Source: Nannobrachium achirus (taxonomy: Eukaryota; Chordata; Actinopteri; Myctophiformes; Myctophidae). From it: 64,000 nt of DNA. The number at the start of each line of letters is the position of its first letter. Position 1 is the stretch's first letter. Shown here one piece after another: positions 54,135 to 64,000 of this stretch. The DNA lies in assembly GCA_963921795.1 (NCBI GenBank), contig OY997660.1, positions 2,218,745-2,282,744 on the forward strand, given 5' to 3'. The notes under the pieces are model-generated. The model was not told where the DNA came from and made no database searches. It saw nothing but the letters and a program-made list of their open reading frames with translations. A program made the translations under genes and the position numbers.

Positions 54135-57100
54135 TCAGAGACCAAACTTGATGACTCTATCACTGACTCTCAGATCGAAATTGACAACTACTCGGTCATC
54201 CGAAATGATAGAAACAGATTTGGTGGTGGTGTATGCATGTATGTTCATAACTGTATTAAGTATATCCCCCGCCCTGACCTACAACACAGCTCTTTAGAAA
54301 CTGTATGGGTGGAAGTGATTCTTAAGAAAGCTAAAAACATACTAATCGGTGCCATCTATAGACCGCCCGACCAAAATGATTTCTGTGAGTTACTGGAGGA
54401 GAGCCTTGCACCGGTGGACAATGTTGAAAAATACATTATTGGCGATTGGAACATAGACATGCTTCGTAAAGAAGCTCCTCTATTCAAAAAGTTCAATAAG
54501 CTATGTAATCAACAGGGTTTCACTCAGCTCATCACCAAGCCAACTAGGGTTACAGATAACTCTCAAACCACCATAGATCTCATTGTAACCACAGACAAAT
54601 CTAAAGTCTCCGCGAGTGGGACTATTGAATGTGGTGGTCTAAGCGACCATGATATCATTTACTGCACCCGCAAAATACATAAGTCCAAAGCTGACGGCCA
54701 CAAAACAGTTGAAGCTAGAAACCTCAAAACCTACTCTAGCGAAGCCTTTAACCACAAACTGGAGAAATCTGACTGGTCCCCAGTACTAGCTAGCACTCAG
54801 GTCGATGAAGCCTGGCTAGGCTTTAAATCCATTTTCAACACTACCCTAGACGAAGTGGCTCCTTTGCGTAGGGTCAGGGTTAAAGCCCGCTCACAGCCAT
54901 GGTGGAATTCGGAAATCTGTGAATCAATGAAACTCAGAGACAAAAAATACTCTGAGAAACGCAAATATAATCACAAACTCAAAAAAGGCCCCAATAAACA
55001 CCTTAAAGCCAAATTAGAAATAGTCAGTTTAGAGGCTAATAAACTGAGAAATCGGACAACCTCCTTAATCCTTTCTGCCAAAAAAAACTACTTGGATGAG
55101 AAAGTTGAGGAAAACATCCACAAACCACGAGACCTATGGAAGCTATTTAAAACCCAGCTAGGCTGTGGTGCTAAACTCAGATCCATAGCCAGCAACATAT
55201 CCATCCAAACTCCCATAACCCTCCTCACTGATAGTCTTGATGTAGCCAAAAATCTCAACATCTACTTCACCTCCATGGCCAAAAATCTGGTCAATAAACT
55301 GCCCGCTCCATCTGGGCTGTTTGGTGTTAGGCACATCTTGAAATTCTACAGGAACCTTGGGGTATGCAAAGACAACTTTAAACTTGCCACGGTGTCAACT
55401 GATGAAGTGTTTAAAAAACTGCGCACCCTACCTCAATTCAAGGCCGCTGGCCATGATAAAATTGCCCCCAAATTTCTCATAGACTCAGCTGCCACCATTG
55501 CCCCAATCATTACCCATATTATTAATCTATCTATCAAGCAGGGTTATGTCCCCCAGGACTTCAAATTAGCCAAGGTAACCCCCCTGCACAAAAAAGGCAG
55601 TAAACTTGACCCTGGCAACTACAGGCCAATCTCAATCCTTAGTTCCATCTCTAAGGTAATGGAAAAAATTGTCTATGAACAGGTGGCTAAATATCTTGAA
55701 GAGAATAAACTGATCTACGAGTTCCAGTCTGGCTTCAGAGAGTCCCATTCCACAGATACATGCCTCATCTATTTGAATGATTACATCAAACGTGAAATTC
55801 ACGATGGCAAATATTGCGGCATGGTCATGCTGGACCTCCAGAAGGCATTTGACACCGTCGATCATTCTATTCTGATCGAAAAACTCAAAGCTATTGGTCT
55901 TGATAGCACAGCAGTGAGATGGATGCACTCTTACTTGGTGGGGAGGGAACAGATGGTGGAAGTCAACGGAACCCTGTCCCCCCCCCCTCCCAGTAAACTG
56001 TGGAGTACCTCAAGGGAGTATACTAGGACCACTGTTGTTCTTAATATACGTAAACGACATGTCATCTGCTTGTGACTGCAATCTGTTTCTGTTCGCGGAT
56101 GACTCGGCTCTCCTAGTCTCAGGCAGAGACATTTTGCAGGTTGAAAAGGCCCTTAACTGTGAACTTAACAAGATCTGCACCTGGCTCAATGACAACAGAC
56201 TCTCAATTCACCTAGGCAAAACTGAATGTATCCTCTTTGGATCTAGTCAGAAACTTAGCCTAGTTGAGAACTTCACAATTAAAGTAGGTGACACTGTGAT
56301 AGAAAGAAAAAACCACATCTGCTACCTGGGTTGCATCCTGGAGGCTAACCTATCCAGTGAAAAAATGACCACCAAGGTAATCAATAAAGTCAATCAACGA
56401 ATTCGCTTCTTGCAAAGAGTTGCCCCACTGATCAATATTAAATCCCGAAAGACACTAGGAGGTGCTCTTATTGGGCCCCTCATTGATTACGGAGTCCTTG
56501 TCTGGTATCGCGACGCCCCAGCTGCCTTAAAGCTAAAGCTCCAAACAGCCCAAAACAAACTAATTAGGGTTGTGCTTGGTCTCCCTCCTCTGACCCACCT
56601 TACCGAGCATCACCACGAAAGCGTGGGGTGGCTCAAAGTAGCTGACAGAGTACAGCATCTTGCAATGGGCCTGGTGTACAAGATACACTACACCTCCAAG
56701 ATTCCCATGTACCTGACAAACTACTTCTTAAAGGTCAAGGATGTTCACGATCATAACACCAGAGGCAGCTCCACTAATCATCATCAGCGTAGATTTAACA
56801 CTAAACAAGGCGCTAACTCGTTCTCCTGCTATACCATCAACATGTGGAACGCCCTTCCACAAGCCCTAAAGGAGAGCAAATCCCTAGCCTCCTTCAAAAT
56901 TGGTATGAAAAGTCACCTTCAGACAGCAGCTACCCGTGACTTGTAAATAGACTAAGCCCCCATGCTCCCCCCCCCCTTTTTCTTTGTATTCTGCCTTTTG
57001 TATTTGATGTTATGCTTTTGAAACTGATATTATCCTAGATAAAGTACTATGTTCTATCCGTCTGTCTTTCAATGTTATATGAGATACTTAAAGTGTGGTT

Positions 57101-57218
57101 CCTGTGGTCTAGGATCTCCTTTTAGTTGACCTTGTACCAGTGATTTGTACTGTCATGAAACTGTACTTTTTTCTATTGCAAACTTCTAATAAATTCTTCA
57201 ATCAATCAATCAATCAAT
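54135..57218 (+). mobile_element. 5'-truncated CR1/L2-like LINE
   Basis: Same family as 20985-25343. It begins inside the endonuclease coding sequence (SETKLDD, equivalent to residue 361) and runs to the (CAAT)n tail after AATAAATTCTTC. The 3' UTR holds GATAAAGTACTATGTTCTAT and GTTATATGAGATACTT, the single-copy source of the VNTR unit at 34255 and 48225. Confidence 0.92.
54136..56946 (+). pseudogene. LINE endonuclease/RT, one frameshift
   Basis: Readable from SETKLDDSIT-like codons. Endonuclease motifs YRPPDQND, GDWNID and GLSDHDIIY are kept. RT motifs NYRPISILSSISK, QSGFRESHSTD and MVMLDLQKAFDTVDH lie in the first frame. A run of 10 C at 55978-55987 shifts the frame just before CGVPQGS. From there the second frame carries LFLIYVNDM, the catalytic FADD and the tail to SHLQTAATRDL and a stop at 56944-56946. 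One C too many explains the break, so a sequencing error in the homopolymer is possible. The N-terminal third is missing, so the copy is dead either way. Confidence 0.9.
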
Positions 57219-57523
57219 GTTTAAATGTTCTAGAGCAGGGGTCTTCAACAGGGGGTCCGGGACCCCTAGGGGGTCCTCAGAGTTACTACAGGGGGTCCTC
57301 CAAATCCTTATGTGATAGGATAATTATTTTAAATGAACAACTTGAACCCTCACATCCTTATTCTGAGGAGAACTTTAGCCAAAAATAGCACATCTAGAAG
57401 CTCTCAAGGCCTCGCGCTGCGAGGCACCCTGCCCGTCCAGCTAGGCAAAAAGGTTTGGTGTAGAGGTAAAAAAGAGCAGACCAAGTACAGAGTGGAAGGT
57501 CAAGTTTACTAAGTATCGACGAT

Positions 57524-57652
57524 TTAAGATTTTAAGTGGTTAAGAGTCAAACAAGTCTATGAAATTCATAGACTTGTTTGACTCTTAACCACTTAAAATC
57601 TTAATGGATTTCATAGATAGATTCATAGTATGAATCTATCTATGAAATCCAT
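57524..57652. repeat. Two adjoining perfect palindromes
   Basis: 57524-57604 has perfect 40-bp arms around one base (centre 57564). 57604-57652 has perfect 24-bp arms around one base (centre 57628). They share a single boundary base. The related elements at 37044, 51305 and 20916 lack them. Confidence 0.95.
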
Positions 57653-57689
57653 GAGAATCTCCATCACACATTTATACAATATGTAGAGG

Positions 57690-58530
57690 GGGTCCCTGCT
57701 TCATCTCTCTCTGCTAAGGGGTCCCTGCTTCATCTCTCTCTGCTAAGGGGTCCCTGCTTCATCTCTCTCTGCTAAGGGGTCCCTGCTTCATCTCTCTCTC
57801 TCTGCTAAAGGGGTCCCTGCTTTATCTCTCTCTCTACTAAGGGGTCCCTGCTTCATCTCTCTCTGCTAAGGGGTCCCTGCTTCATCTCTCTCTCTCTGCT
57901 AAGGGGTCCCTTCTTCATCTCTCTCTCTGCTAAGGGGTCCCTGCTTCATCTCTCTCTGCTAAGGGGTCCCTGCTTCATCTCTCTCTGCTAAGGGATCCCT
58001 GCTTCATCTCTCTCTCTCTGCTAAGGGGCCCCTGCTTCATCTCTCTCTGCTAAGGGGTCCCTGCTTCATCTCTCTCTCTGCTAAGGGGTCCCTGCTTCAT
58101 CTCTCTCTGCTAAGGGGTCCCGCTAAGGGGTCCCTGCTTCATCTCTCTCTGCTAAGGGGTCCCTGCTTAATCTCTCTCTCTGCTAAGGGGTCCCTGCTTC
58201 ATCTCTCTCTGCTAAGGGGTCCCGCTAAGGGGTCCCTGCTTCATCTCTCTCTGCTAAGGGGTCCCTGCTTCATCTCTCTCTGCTAAGGGGTCCCGCTAAG
58301 GGGTCCCTGCTTCATCTCTCTCTGCTAAGGGGTCCCTGCTTCATCTCTCTCTCTGCTAAGGGGTCCCTGCTTCATCTCTCTCTGCTAAGGGGTCCCGCTA
58401 AGGGGTCCCTGCTTCATCTCTCTCTCTGCTAAGGGGTCCCTGCTTCATCTCTCTCTGCTAAGGGGTCCCTGCTTCATCTCTCTCTCTAAGGGGTCCCTGC
58501 TTCATCTCTCTCTCTGCTAAGGGGTCCTTG
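57690..58530. repeat. 29-bp minisatellite inside a hAT element
   Basis: About 30 units of GGGGTCCCTGCTTCATCTCT plus CTCTGCTAA, with CT-length variants and a recurrent GGGGTCCCGCTAA short unit (58117, 58220, 58288 and 58392). Confidence 0.95.
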
Positions 58531-58561
58531 GCCTGAAAACGTTGAAGACCCCTGCTCTAGA

Positions 58562-58938
58562 GCAGATGTTCTCACACTTTATAGGTCACGACCCCCAAAA
58601 TAATCATATATGAACTGGGGACCCCCCAGTTCAAACAAAGTGTACATTGTAGAGTTGAAGCATTACATTTAGTTTGACTCAGTTCCACGTTGCAAGGCGT
58701 TGTGAGCTTGTAGATCGTCTATTTTCACAATATTTGCCTCTTTATGTTATTTGACAATTTGTCCAATGTTTGACCAGTTTATACTTTGATTACTTTTAAA
58801 AGTTCTTTCATTGTCACTTCACTGTCATCTGGGGACCCCCTGGGGGTCCTTCTGGGGGTCCCCATATGGGGGTCCCTAAGGGGGTCACCGGGTGGGGGTC
58901 CCCCTGGGGGTCCAGACCCACAGGTTGAGAACAAACCT
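58562..58938 (-). mobile_element. hAT-type MITE (family of 12913)
   Basis: Ends CAGATGTTCTCAC and GGTTGAGAAC. Interior words TTTGACAATTTGTCCAATGT and GTGAGCTTGTAGATCGTCTA (half hairpin) are complementary to those at 1571 and 12913. The right part has an amplified GGGGGTCC stretch (58840-58920). Confidence 0.8.
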
Positions 58939-59200
58939 TTTCATGTCAATCTGAACAGTTTGTTCCAGAGACTCCATTTTTACAAGATTAATCTTTTGAA
59001 AATAGCAGATCTACAAGTTCACAACACGCCGTGATGCGACATGTTGTGTGCTTGTAGATCGTCTATTTTCAAAGAGTCAATTTATACAGTAAATGGTTAA
59101 AGTGGTTACACTGATTTTGATGCTATATACATGAATGTTGCTGGGGACCCCCTGGAACGCCTTCAAGGACCCCTGGGAACCACTGTATGATGATATCATG
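58939..59200 (+). mobile_element. hAT-type MITE fragment with hairpin
   Basis: Hairpin 58993-59073 (CTTTTGAAAATAGCAGATCT / GTCTATTTTCAAAG). Right end CCCTGGGAACCACTG. The left end is unclear. Confidence 0.65.
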
Positions 59201-59343
59201 ATCTATAAATCTGTACAATATTCATGTTTAAATATGTTACCCCCCCATCGCTATGGAAACCAAACCATATTGATTCTATAAACACCCCCCCTCCCACCCC
59301 CCGTTCCTGATTATTACATTATGATACACCACCCTGTCTGTCC

Positions 59344-59903
59344 TCACAGCCTGTCTGTCTGTCTGTCCTCACACAGAGACACAGAGGAGTTAGACCACAA
59401 CCCAAAGCCAGCATAGAGAGGTTCAGTGAATTTGTACTGGACGGTGTAGAGGTGTGTCAGTGTCGGTGAGGACACTTCATAGAAGGACAGAGTCCCAGCA
59501 GGACAATCCAGATACACTGCTACTCTGTTGGAGCCAGAGGGACGATCAGGAAGGTAAGTGGTCTTACTATTGTGTGTGACCCAGTATATGTTACCATGGT
59601 CACCATCATAACAGGTAAGACTCCATGACATTTTATTTAATCCAACCTCACATTCCTCACCCTGTCCTTTCCTACTGATTCCTCTGTAAGTTACTGCTAT
59701 CTTAACCTGTCCACTCCTCTCTACCTCCCAGTAACAGCGTCCAGTCAGACCCTCTGTACACAGAACCTGAGGCCATACATCAAACCTTTCAGGATGATCA
59801 GGATATGAATGAGGCTGTTCCACCAGAGTCGCCTTCCTGTTGTTCTCAGAGAGAGAGAGTTCTCTGTGTGCTGTGTTTGAGTCCAGTGTGAGACGATGAG
59901 AAT
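59344..59903 (-). CDS. Terminal B30.2 (PRY-SPRY) exon of a fish NLR-type gene
   Basis: A 560-nt exon after an intact acceptor (TTTTCTCATCAG, AG at 59904-59905), open to TGA at 59344. PRY part: SHRLTLDSNTAHRELSLSEN. SPRY part: VLCTEGLTGRCYWEVE (WEVE signature), VKIAVTYRGISRKGQGEECE, VYLDCPAGTLSFYEV (LDYxxG-like) and PLYAGFGLW. B30.2 domains bind ligands. In teleosts this exon type ends the large NLR-C (NLRC3/NLRP12-like) family and many TRIMs. The upstream spacer exon at 62346 has the NLR-type sequence and joins in phase (T|AT = Tyr), which favours NLR. The final codons (EDRQTDRL) come from a GTCT microsatellite. No lesion is seen. NACHT and LRR exons lie outside the window or are absent. Confidence 0.88.
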
Positions 59904-59996
59904 CTGATGAGAAAACAACACAGTAAACATTAAATACATATTCACTGAGTGACAAACACACAAACGCACAGGCGCACACACACAGGCGCGTGCGCG

Positions 59997-60117
<121 letters not shown>

Positions 60118-60156
60118 TTAAACATGAATATTATGCAGATTTATAGATCATGAATA

Positions 60157-60530
60157 CAGTGGTTCTCAAGGGGGTTCCAGGGGGTCCCCAACAACCATTT
60201 ACTGCTGAACGATTGACTATTTGAAAATAGACGATCTACAAGGTCAAAACGCGCCACATTGCGGGACGTTGTGAGCTTGTAGATCTGCTATTTTCAAATG
60301 AAGAATATTGGGAAAATGGTGTGTCTGGCACAAACTTTTTTCAGATGGGGGTCCTTGACACACACCCAGACACATGCGCTGTGAGCTTGTAGATCTGCAA
60401 TTTGTAAATAGCCAAGGTGTAAAATATGGATAAAGTGGTTCAAATGAGTGATGCTGTATTAAACATTTTGCTGGGGACCCCCTGGAACTCCCTAAGGACC
60501 CCTAGGGGTCCCAGGACCACACTTTGAGAA
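60157..60530 (+). mobile_element. hAT-type MITE with hairpin
   Basis: Left end CAGTGGTTCTCAAG, right end ACACTTTGAGAAGCA. Hairpin 60219-60299 with CTATTTGAAAATAG-type outer arms. A second half core lies at 60382. Confidence 0.78.
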
Positions 60531-60593
60531 GCATCAACCACTTTAACCCTTCATCGACCGGTGTCTCCCAGGGCTCTATACCCTCCACACTCC

Positions 60594-60667
60594 AAAATAG
60601 CCGATCTACAACTTCACAACACGTCGCAGCACGATGTGTTGAGAGCTTGTAGATCTGCTATTTACGG
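60594..60667. repeat. Hairpin core copy
   Basis: AAAATAGCCGATCTACAACT and CTTGTAGATCTGCTATTT, inner stem CACAACACGTCG / CGATGTGTTG. Confidence 0.8.
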
Positions 60668-60837
60668 TAAATGTTCACGTATTGAGACATGTCCAACATT
60701 GGGACGCAGGGTTTAAATGGTTAATGGTTCAAAGAAGGTTCTTTGAGGAACCATGTGTGGTTGTGAGTTGTAGATCTGATATTTGGGCGGGCGGACATAT
60801 CTCAGATCTTAATGGGTTAACCGCTTAAGCCTTATTT

Positions 60838-60927
60838 CAAATATAGTGAAAATAGCAGATCTACAAGCTCACAACGCCCCACACTGGTGCATTGTGAGCT
60901 TGTAGATTGGCTATTTTCACTATATTT
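60838..60927. repeat. Hairpin core copy with long arms
   Basis: AAATATAGTGAAAATAGCAG and its near-perfect complement at the right. Arms extend beyond the core by the copy-specific AAATATAGTG / CACTATATTT. Confidence 0.9.
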
Positions 60928-61090
60928 AAGCAGTTCTGTTTTAATGCATTTTTTTGGGGGGAAATGTTTTTAATTTAAATACAAAAATGCATTGATGGAA
61001 TATAAAAATTGCTGTAGTTGTAATTTGTACATTTAATACTTGCGTATTTACTGGAGTAACACTTTCAGGACATAAAAATGTCCAAACATG

Positions 61091-61498
61091 GAATAAATTC
61101 CTTCTCAAGACATTTCCTCACTAATGTGTTTGTAAAGATGTCTAGTAACACATTTCATTTAATAAATTCCTTCTCAAGACATTTCCTCACTAATGTGATT
61201 GTAAAGATGTCTAGTAACACATTTCATTTAATAAATTCCTTCTCAAGACATTTCCTCACTAATGTGTTTGTAAAGATGTCTAGTAACACATTTCATTTAA
61301 TAAATTCCTTCTCAAGACATTTCCTCACTAATGTGATTGTAAAGATGTCTAGTAACACATTTCATTTAATAAATTCCTTCTCAAGACATTTCCTCACTAA
61401 TGTGATTGTAAAGATGTCTACACATTTCATTTAATAAATTCCTTCTCAAGACATTTCCTCACTAATGTGATTGTAAAGATGTTTAGTAACACATTTCA
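61091..61498. repeat. 69-bp minisatellite
   Basis: About six units of AATAAATTCCTTCTCAAGAC, TTGTAAAGATGTCTAGTAAC and so on. The unit length is a multiple of three, giving a spurious frame. Confidence 0.93.
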
Positions 61499-61654
61499 AA
61501 AGGTTGAAACTCCCCTAGGCAGGGGTGTCACACCAAATTCTGGGCCCTGGGTACAAGGATTCACTGCGGGCCCCCCATGAATGTTCTTCATAGGCGAGGG
61601 GGTTTAACCCATTTAGACTGGGAACGTATTATTACGCATTATGTTGTGCTTTAA

Positions 61655-61737
61655 CTATTGAAAAATAGCAGATATACAAGCTCACCGTGTGGCACCGAGT
61701 GCCGCTCTGCGAGCTTGTAGATCTGTCATTTTTGAAA
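61655..61737. repeat. Hairpin core copy
   Basis: AAAAATAGCAGATATACAAG / CTTGTAGATCTGTCATTTTT with inner GGCACCGAGTGCC. Confidence 0.8.
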
Positions 61738-61792
61738 AATTGTGAAATCCTTCAAAATATTTTTTTTGAAAACCCTTTTTTTTCTATGTCAG

Positions 61793-62113
61793 TGGTGCTC
61801 AAACCTTTTCATGTGAAGGACCCCCAAAATGATATGTATTTGGCCACGGACCCCCATCTCAATATATTTAGTTCCAGGGACCCCTCAGAAGCAAAACTTG
61901 AGTTACAAAATACATATATTCAAAGATTTGCACACATTTTAGCGACTTTAAAAAAATAGCAGCTCTACAAGCACGCAACGCGGCACTCGGTGCCGCGCTG
62001 TGAGCTTGTATATCTGCTAGCTTTCAATAGTTAAAGCATAAAATACTTTTGGGCCCTAAATGGTGTTTTAAATGGTCTCTCTAGGGGTCCCCAACCCCAG
62101 TTTAGAACCACTG
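61793..62113 (+). mobile_element. hAT-type MITE with hairpin
   Basis: Ends CAGTGGTGCTCAAAC / GTTTAGAACCACTG. Hairpin 61955-62022 with inner stem CGCGGCAC / GTGCCGCG. Flanking octamers do not match. Confidence 0.82.
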
Positions 62114-62268
62114 CCCTGGAGGGGGTTGAATTTCAATGTTTTGGATTGTGTTACTAAACACCTTTAAAACACATTGATGAAGGTTTTTATAATATCCTCT
62201 GAATACAAGGAGGGAGGGGCCAACACAGTATAAAACACTGTATAAAACTGTGTATAAAATGTCAATGT

Positions 62269-62271
<3 letters not shown>

Positions 62272-62340
<69 letters not shown>

Positions 62341-62342
62341 CT
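62272..62342. repeat. (CAGA)n microsatellite
   Basis: About 17 CAGA units next to the donor of the NLR spacer exon. Confidence 0.95.
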
Positions 62343-62345
62343 CAC

Positions 62346-62395
62346 ATCTTGTAAGGAGTTGAGGTTTAATCCAGTGTTCTCCTGCATGATTCACA
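62346..62395 (-). CDS. NLR-type spacer exon before B30.2
   Basis: A 50-nt exon with acceptor TTCCTACAG (AG at 62396-62397) and donor GTGAGTG (GT at 62344-62345). It encodes VNHAGEHWIKPQLLTR, ending in phase 1 so that T|AT joins the B30.2 exon as Tyr (RYSHRLTLD). Teleost NLR-C genes carry this short exon (V-x-H-G/A-G-E-x-W/R-I-K-P) between the LRRs and B30.2. No LRR exon was recognised further upstream to 64000. Confidence 0.85.
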
Positions 62396-62485
62396 CTGTA
62401 GGAAACAGAACAACAATGAATCAATGTCTGACTGTCTAACACACTGTCTCCACTAGCTGACATAGTTCTGTTCCTTTTGCTATGT

Positions 62486-62490
62486 CGCGC

Positions 62491-62562
<72 letters not shown>

Positions 62563-62582
62563 GCACACGCACACGCACACGC

Positions 62583-62617
<35 letters not shown>
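62486..62617. repeat. (ACGC)n and (CA)n microsatellite
   Basis: About 16 ACGC units then mixed CACG and CA units. Confidence 0.95.
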
Positions 62618-62618
<1 letters not shown>

Positions 62619-62744
62619 CTCCAACTATAGCGTGACAGGCTCAGTAACTTGGCTGTCTGCCCAGAGCAACTGTTGTGATAAAAGAATGCTAGAGAATGGA
62701 ACACAACCTCCCTTAATGACCACAAACTGTTGAGTGATCTTTAG

Positions 62745-62945
62745 ACCAGAGGTGTAAAGTAGCTAAGTACAGTGATGCTTATTATAGTGATGTTTTACCT
62801 GCTTATTGTAAAGTACAGTGATGCTTATTATAGTGATCTTTAGACCAGAGGTGTAAAGTAGCTCAGTACAGTGATGCTTATTATAGTGATCTTTAGACCA
62901 GAGGTGTAAAGTAGCTCAGTACAGTGATGCTTATTATATTGATGT
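62745..62945. repeat. Tandem copies of a Tol2-like terminus
   Basis: CAGAGGTGTAAAGTAGCTMAG (M = A or C) occurs three times, each followed by TACAGTGATGCTTATTATA. The first 15 bp resemble the terminal inverted repeat of Tol2-type hAT elements. Confidence 0.7.
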
Positions 62946-62989
62946 TTTACCTGCTTATTGTAAGTCACTTTGGATTATAAGTGTCTGCT

Positions 62990-63258
62990 AAATGCCTAAA
63001 CTGTAAACTGACTTACTTAAGTACTGTACTTAAGTACTTATTAAGTGTACTTAATAATACAATTTGAGGTATTTTTACTGGAGTATTTCCAGTTTTAAAT
63101 ACTTTTATTTCTACTCCACACTACATCTTGGATCCCCATAATGTGCTTTTACTCCACTGCATTTATTTATTTTATACCTGGGCTGTTTGAAAATAACCAA
63201 TCAGAAAGAAATAGGTAGGTCTAGAGCAGAGGTGGAAAAAAGTACTCAAATGCTTTAC
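62990..63258. mobile_element. Tol2-like fragment
   Basis: ACTTAAGTACTGTACTTAAG, TTTTTACTGGAGTA and TTTTATTTCTACTCCACACT words, then CAGAGGTGGAAAAAAGTACT at 63227. Confidence 0.6.
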
Positions 63259-63366
63259 TTAAAGGAGTGGCGACACCGGCCGAAATTTAACATTATGATA
63301 CAGTAGGTCACGTGGTGTTTCTTCAAACAGTCTGAAAAGGAGGCGGGGCCGTATCAGTTAGTAGTG

Positions 63367-63433
63367 AATGTATACTTCGTCCGTCGTGCGGTGCCGCGCA
63401 ATGTATACTTCGTCCGTCGTGCGGTGCCGCGCA
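63367..63433. repeat. ~33-bp unit duplicated in tandem
   Basis: TATACTTCGTCCGTCGTGCG plus GTGCCGCGCA twice, in a GC-rich stretch. Confidence 0.9.
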
Positions 63434-63502
63434 CAACGTGATGATGCCTTGTTGTTAGCGTGTAGCCCCGCCGGCTAGCGCTGCACCGCACGGCTATTTG
63501 CG

Positions 63503-63504
<2 letters not shown>

Positions 63505-63548
<44 letters not shown>
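63505..63548. repeat. (CA)n microsatellite
   Basis: About 21 CA units. Confidence 0.95.
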
Positions 63549-63549
<1 letters not shown>

Positions 63550-64000
63550 GCGAAAGCACACATCACACAGGCTACACACACACAGAGTGTATGAGCCACG
63601 GAGGCATGGACCTCCTCTGCAGAGGAGTTCGCTGGACCCTCGTTCTACCGTACGCTTGCTCCGGTGTCCCGGGTGCTCCAGTCAGGTTTAGGGCAGAGAC
63701 AGCAGGGTATGGCCGACAAAACCGTATCGTAGACGGGGAGAAGCGTGTTGACCCTCGTACACCTTTTTTGACACCTTTTTTGAAGAAGACATGTACTTTT
63801 TTATCGGTCTAACCATTGATTTTATTGCGACCGTAGGTCGCATTTACTACCAAAACCTCCACAGGCTGTCCGTGGGTCAGTGAGTCAGTCAGTGAGTCAG
63901 TGAGTCAGTCACACTTTTGCCCTGCTCATATCTCCGCAACCGTTGACCCGATCCATGGCAGATTTTGCACACACACTCCTTGACTGCCAAACTACAACCT
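63549..64000. other. Unclassified; gene not recognised
   Basis: Contains a (GTCAGTGA)n stretch at 63872-63912. The final segment (GCTCATATCTCCGCAACCGT) resembles recurrent fish repeat DNA with the 32470-32560 type of tail. No supported gene. Confidence 0.35.

Larger units (their letters stand above)
57236..58554 (+). mobile_element. hAT-type element with perfect ends and giant VNTR
   Basis: Ends CAGGGGTCTTCAAC / GTTGAAGACCCCTG. Flanking octamers ttctagag (57228-57235) and ctctagag (58555-58562) match at 7 of 8. Interior order: GGGGTCC-rich left arm, hairpin-core half (57378), palindromes at 57524-57652, then the VNTR. It shows the undisturbed arrangement of the element broken by the LINE at 20985. 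Confidence 0.93.

Noticed and set aside
57378-57430. Whole hairpin core in the 57236 element
   Set aside because: Only the left arm and loop stem (GGCCTCGCGCTGCGAGGC) are present; the right arm has been replaced.
61078-61434. 118-codon frame with repeats of MSSNTFHLINSFSRHFL
   Set aside because: In-frame 69-bp minisatellite; no domain or promoter evidence.

Overview
The window is eukaryotic and almost certainly teleost fish. It has no operon structure and no dense coding. It holds CR1/L2-like and L1/Tx1-like LINE remains, hAT-type non-autonomous elements, Tol2-like ends, tRNA-derived SINEs, very long (CA)n tracts, and a fish-type NLR/B30.2 exon pair. Species cannot be fixed from the sequence. 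Family names come from recognition, not from a search.

Layout. 0-2.1 kb: a LINE 3' end, a 45/48-bp minisatellite and a DNA transposon. 2.1-14.1 kb (minus strand): four exon-like pieces of Artemis (dclre1c) scattered among hAT elements and microsatellites. Intervening coding sequence is missing, two acceptors are overwritten by (GT)n, and one exon is cut by a transposon. 14.8-20.9 kb: foldback elements, a frameshifted LINE tail, tRNA-like SINEs and inverted repeats. 20.9-25.6 kb: a hAT element split by a full-length minus-strand LINE with one intact 1293-codon ORF (endonuclease plus reverse transcriptase) and a 2A-like motif. 26.2-31.3 kb (minus): five exons of the C-terminal half of cwf19l1, with three frame-breaking lesions, a missing exon, a duplicated exon end, and a minisatellite made of an exon end plus its splice donor. 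31.4-38.7 kb and 46.9-53.5 kb: two copies of a segmental duplication; several VNTRs are longer in the second. 40.3-41.7 kb: a satellite-like array whose units each carry an octamer motif and a GC-rich box. 42-46 kb: SINEs, an L1-like tail and minisatellites. 54.1-57.2 kb: a 5'-truncated sister of the 21-25 kb LINE with one homopolymer frameshift. 57.2-62.1 kb: hAT elements, several with hairpins. 59.3-62.4 kb (minus): the last two exons of an NLR-type gene ending in B30.2. The rest is microsatellites and Tol2-like fragments.

The strongest unexplained signal is a palindromic core (AATAGCAGATCTACAAGCTC and its complement) that recurs about 30 times inside different hAT-type elements. Its arms change in step between copies, so the fold appears better conserved than the sequence. 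The two decayed housekeeping genes, nested transposons and runaway VNTRs suggest a low-recombination or rapidly turning-over region. That is inference.
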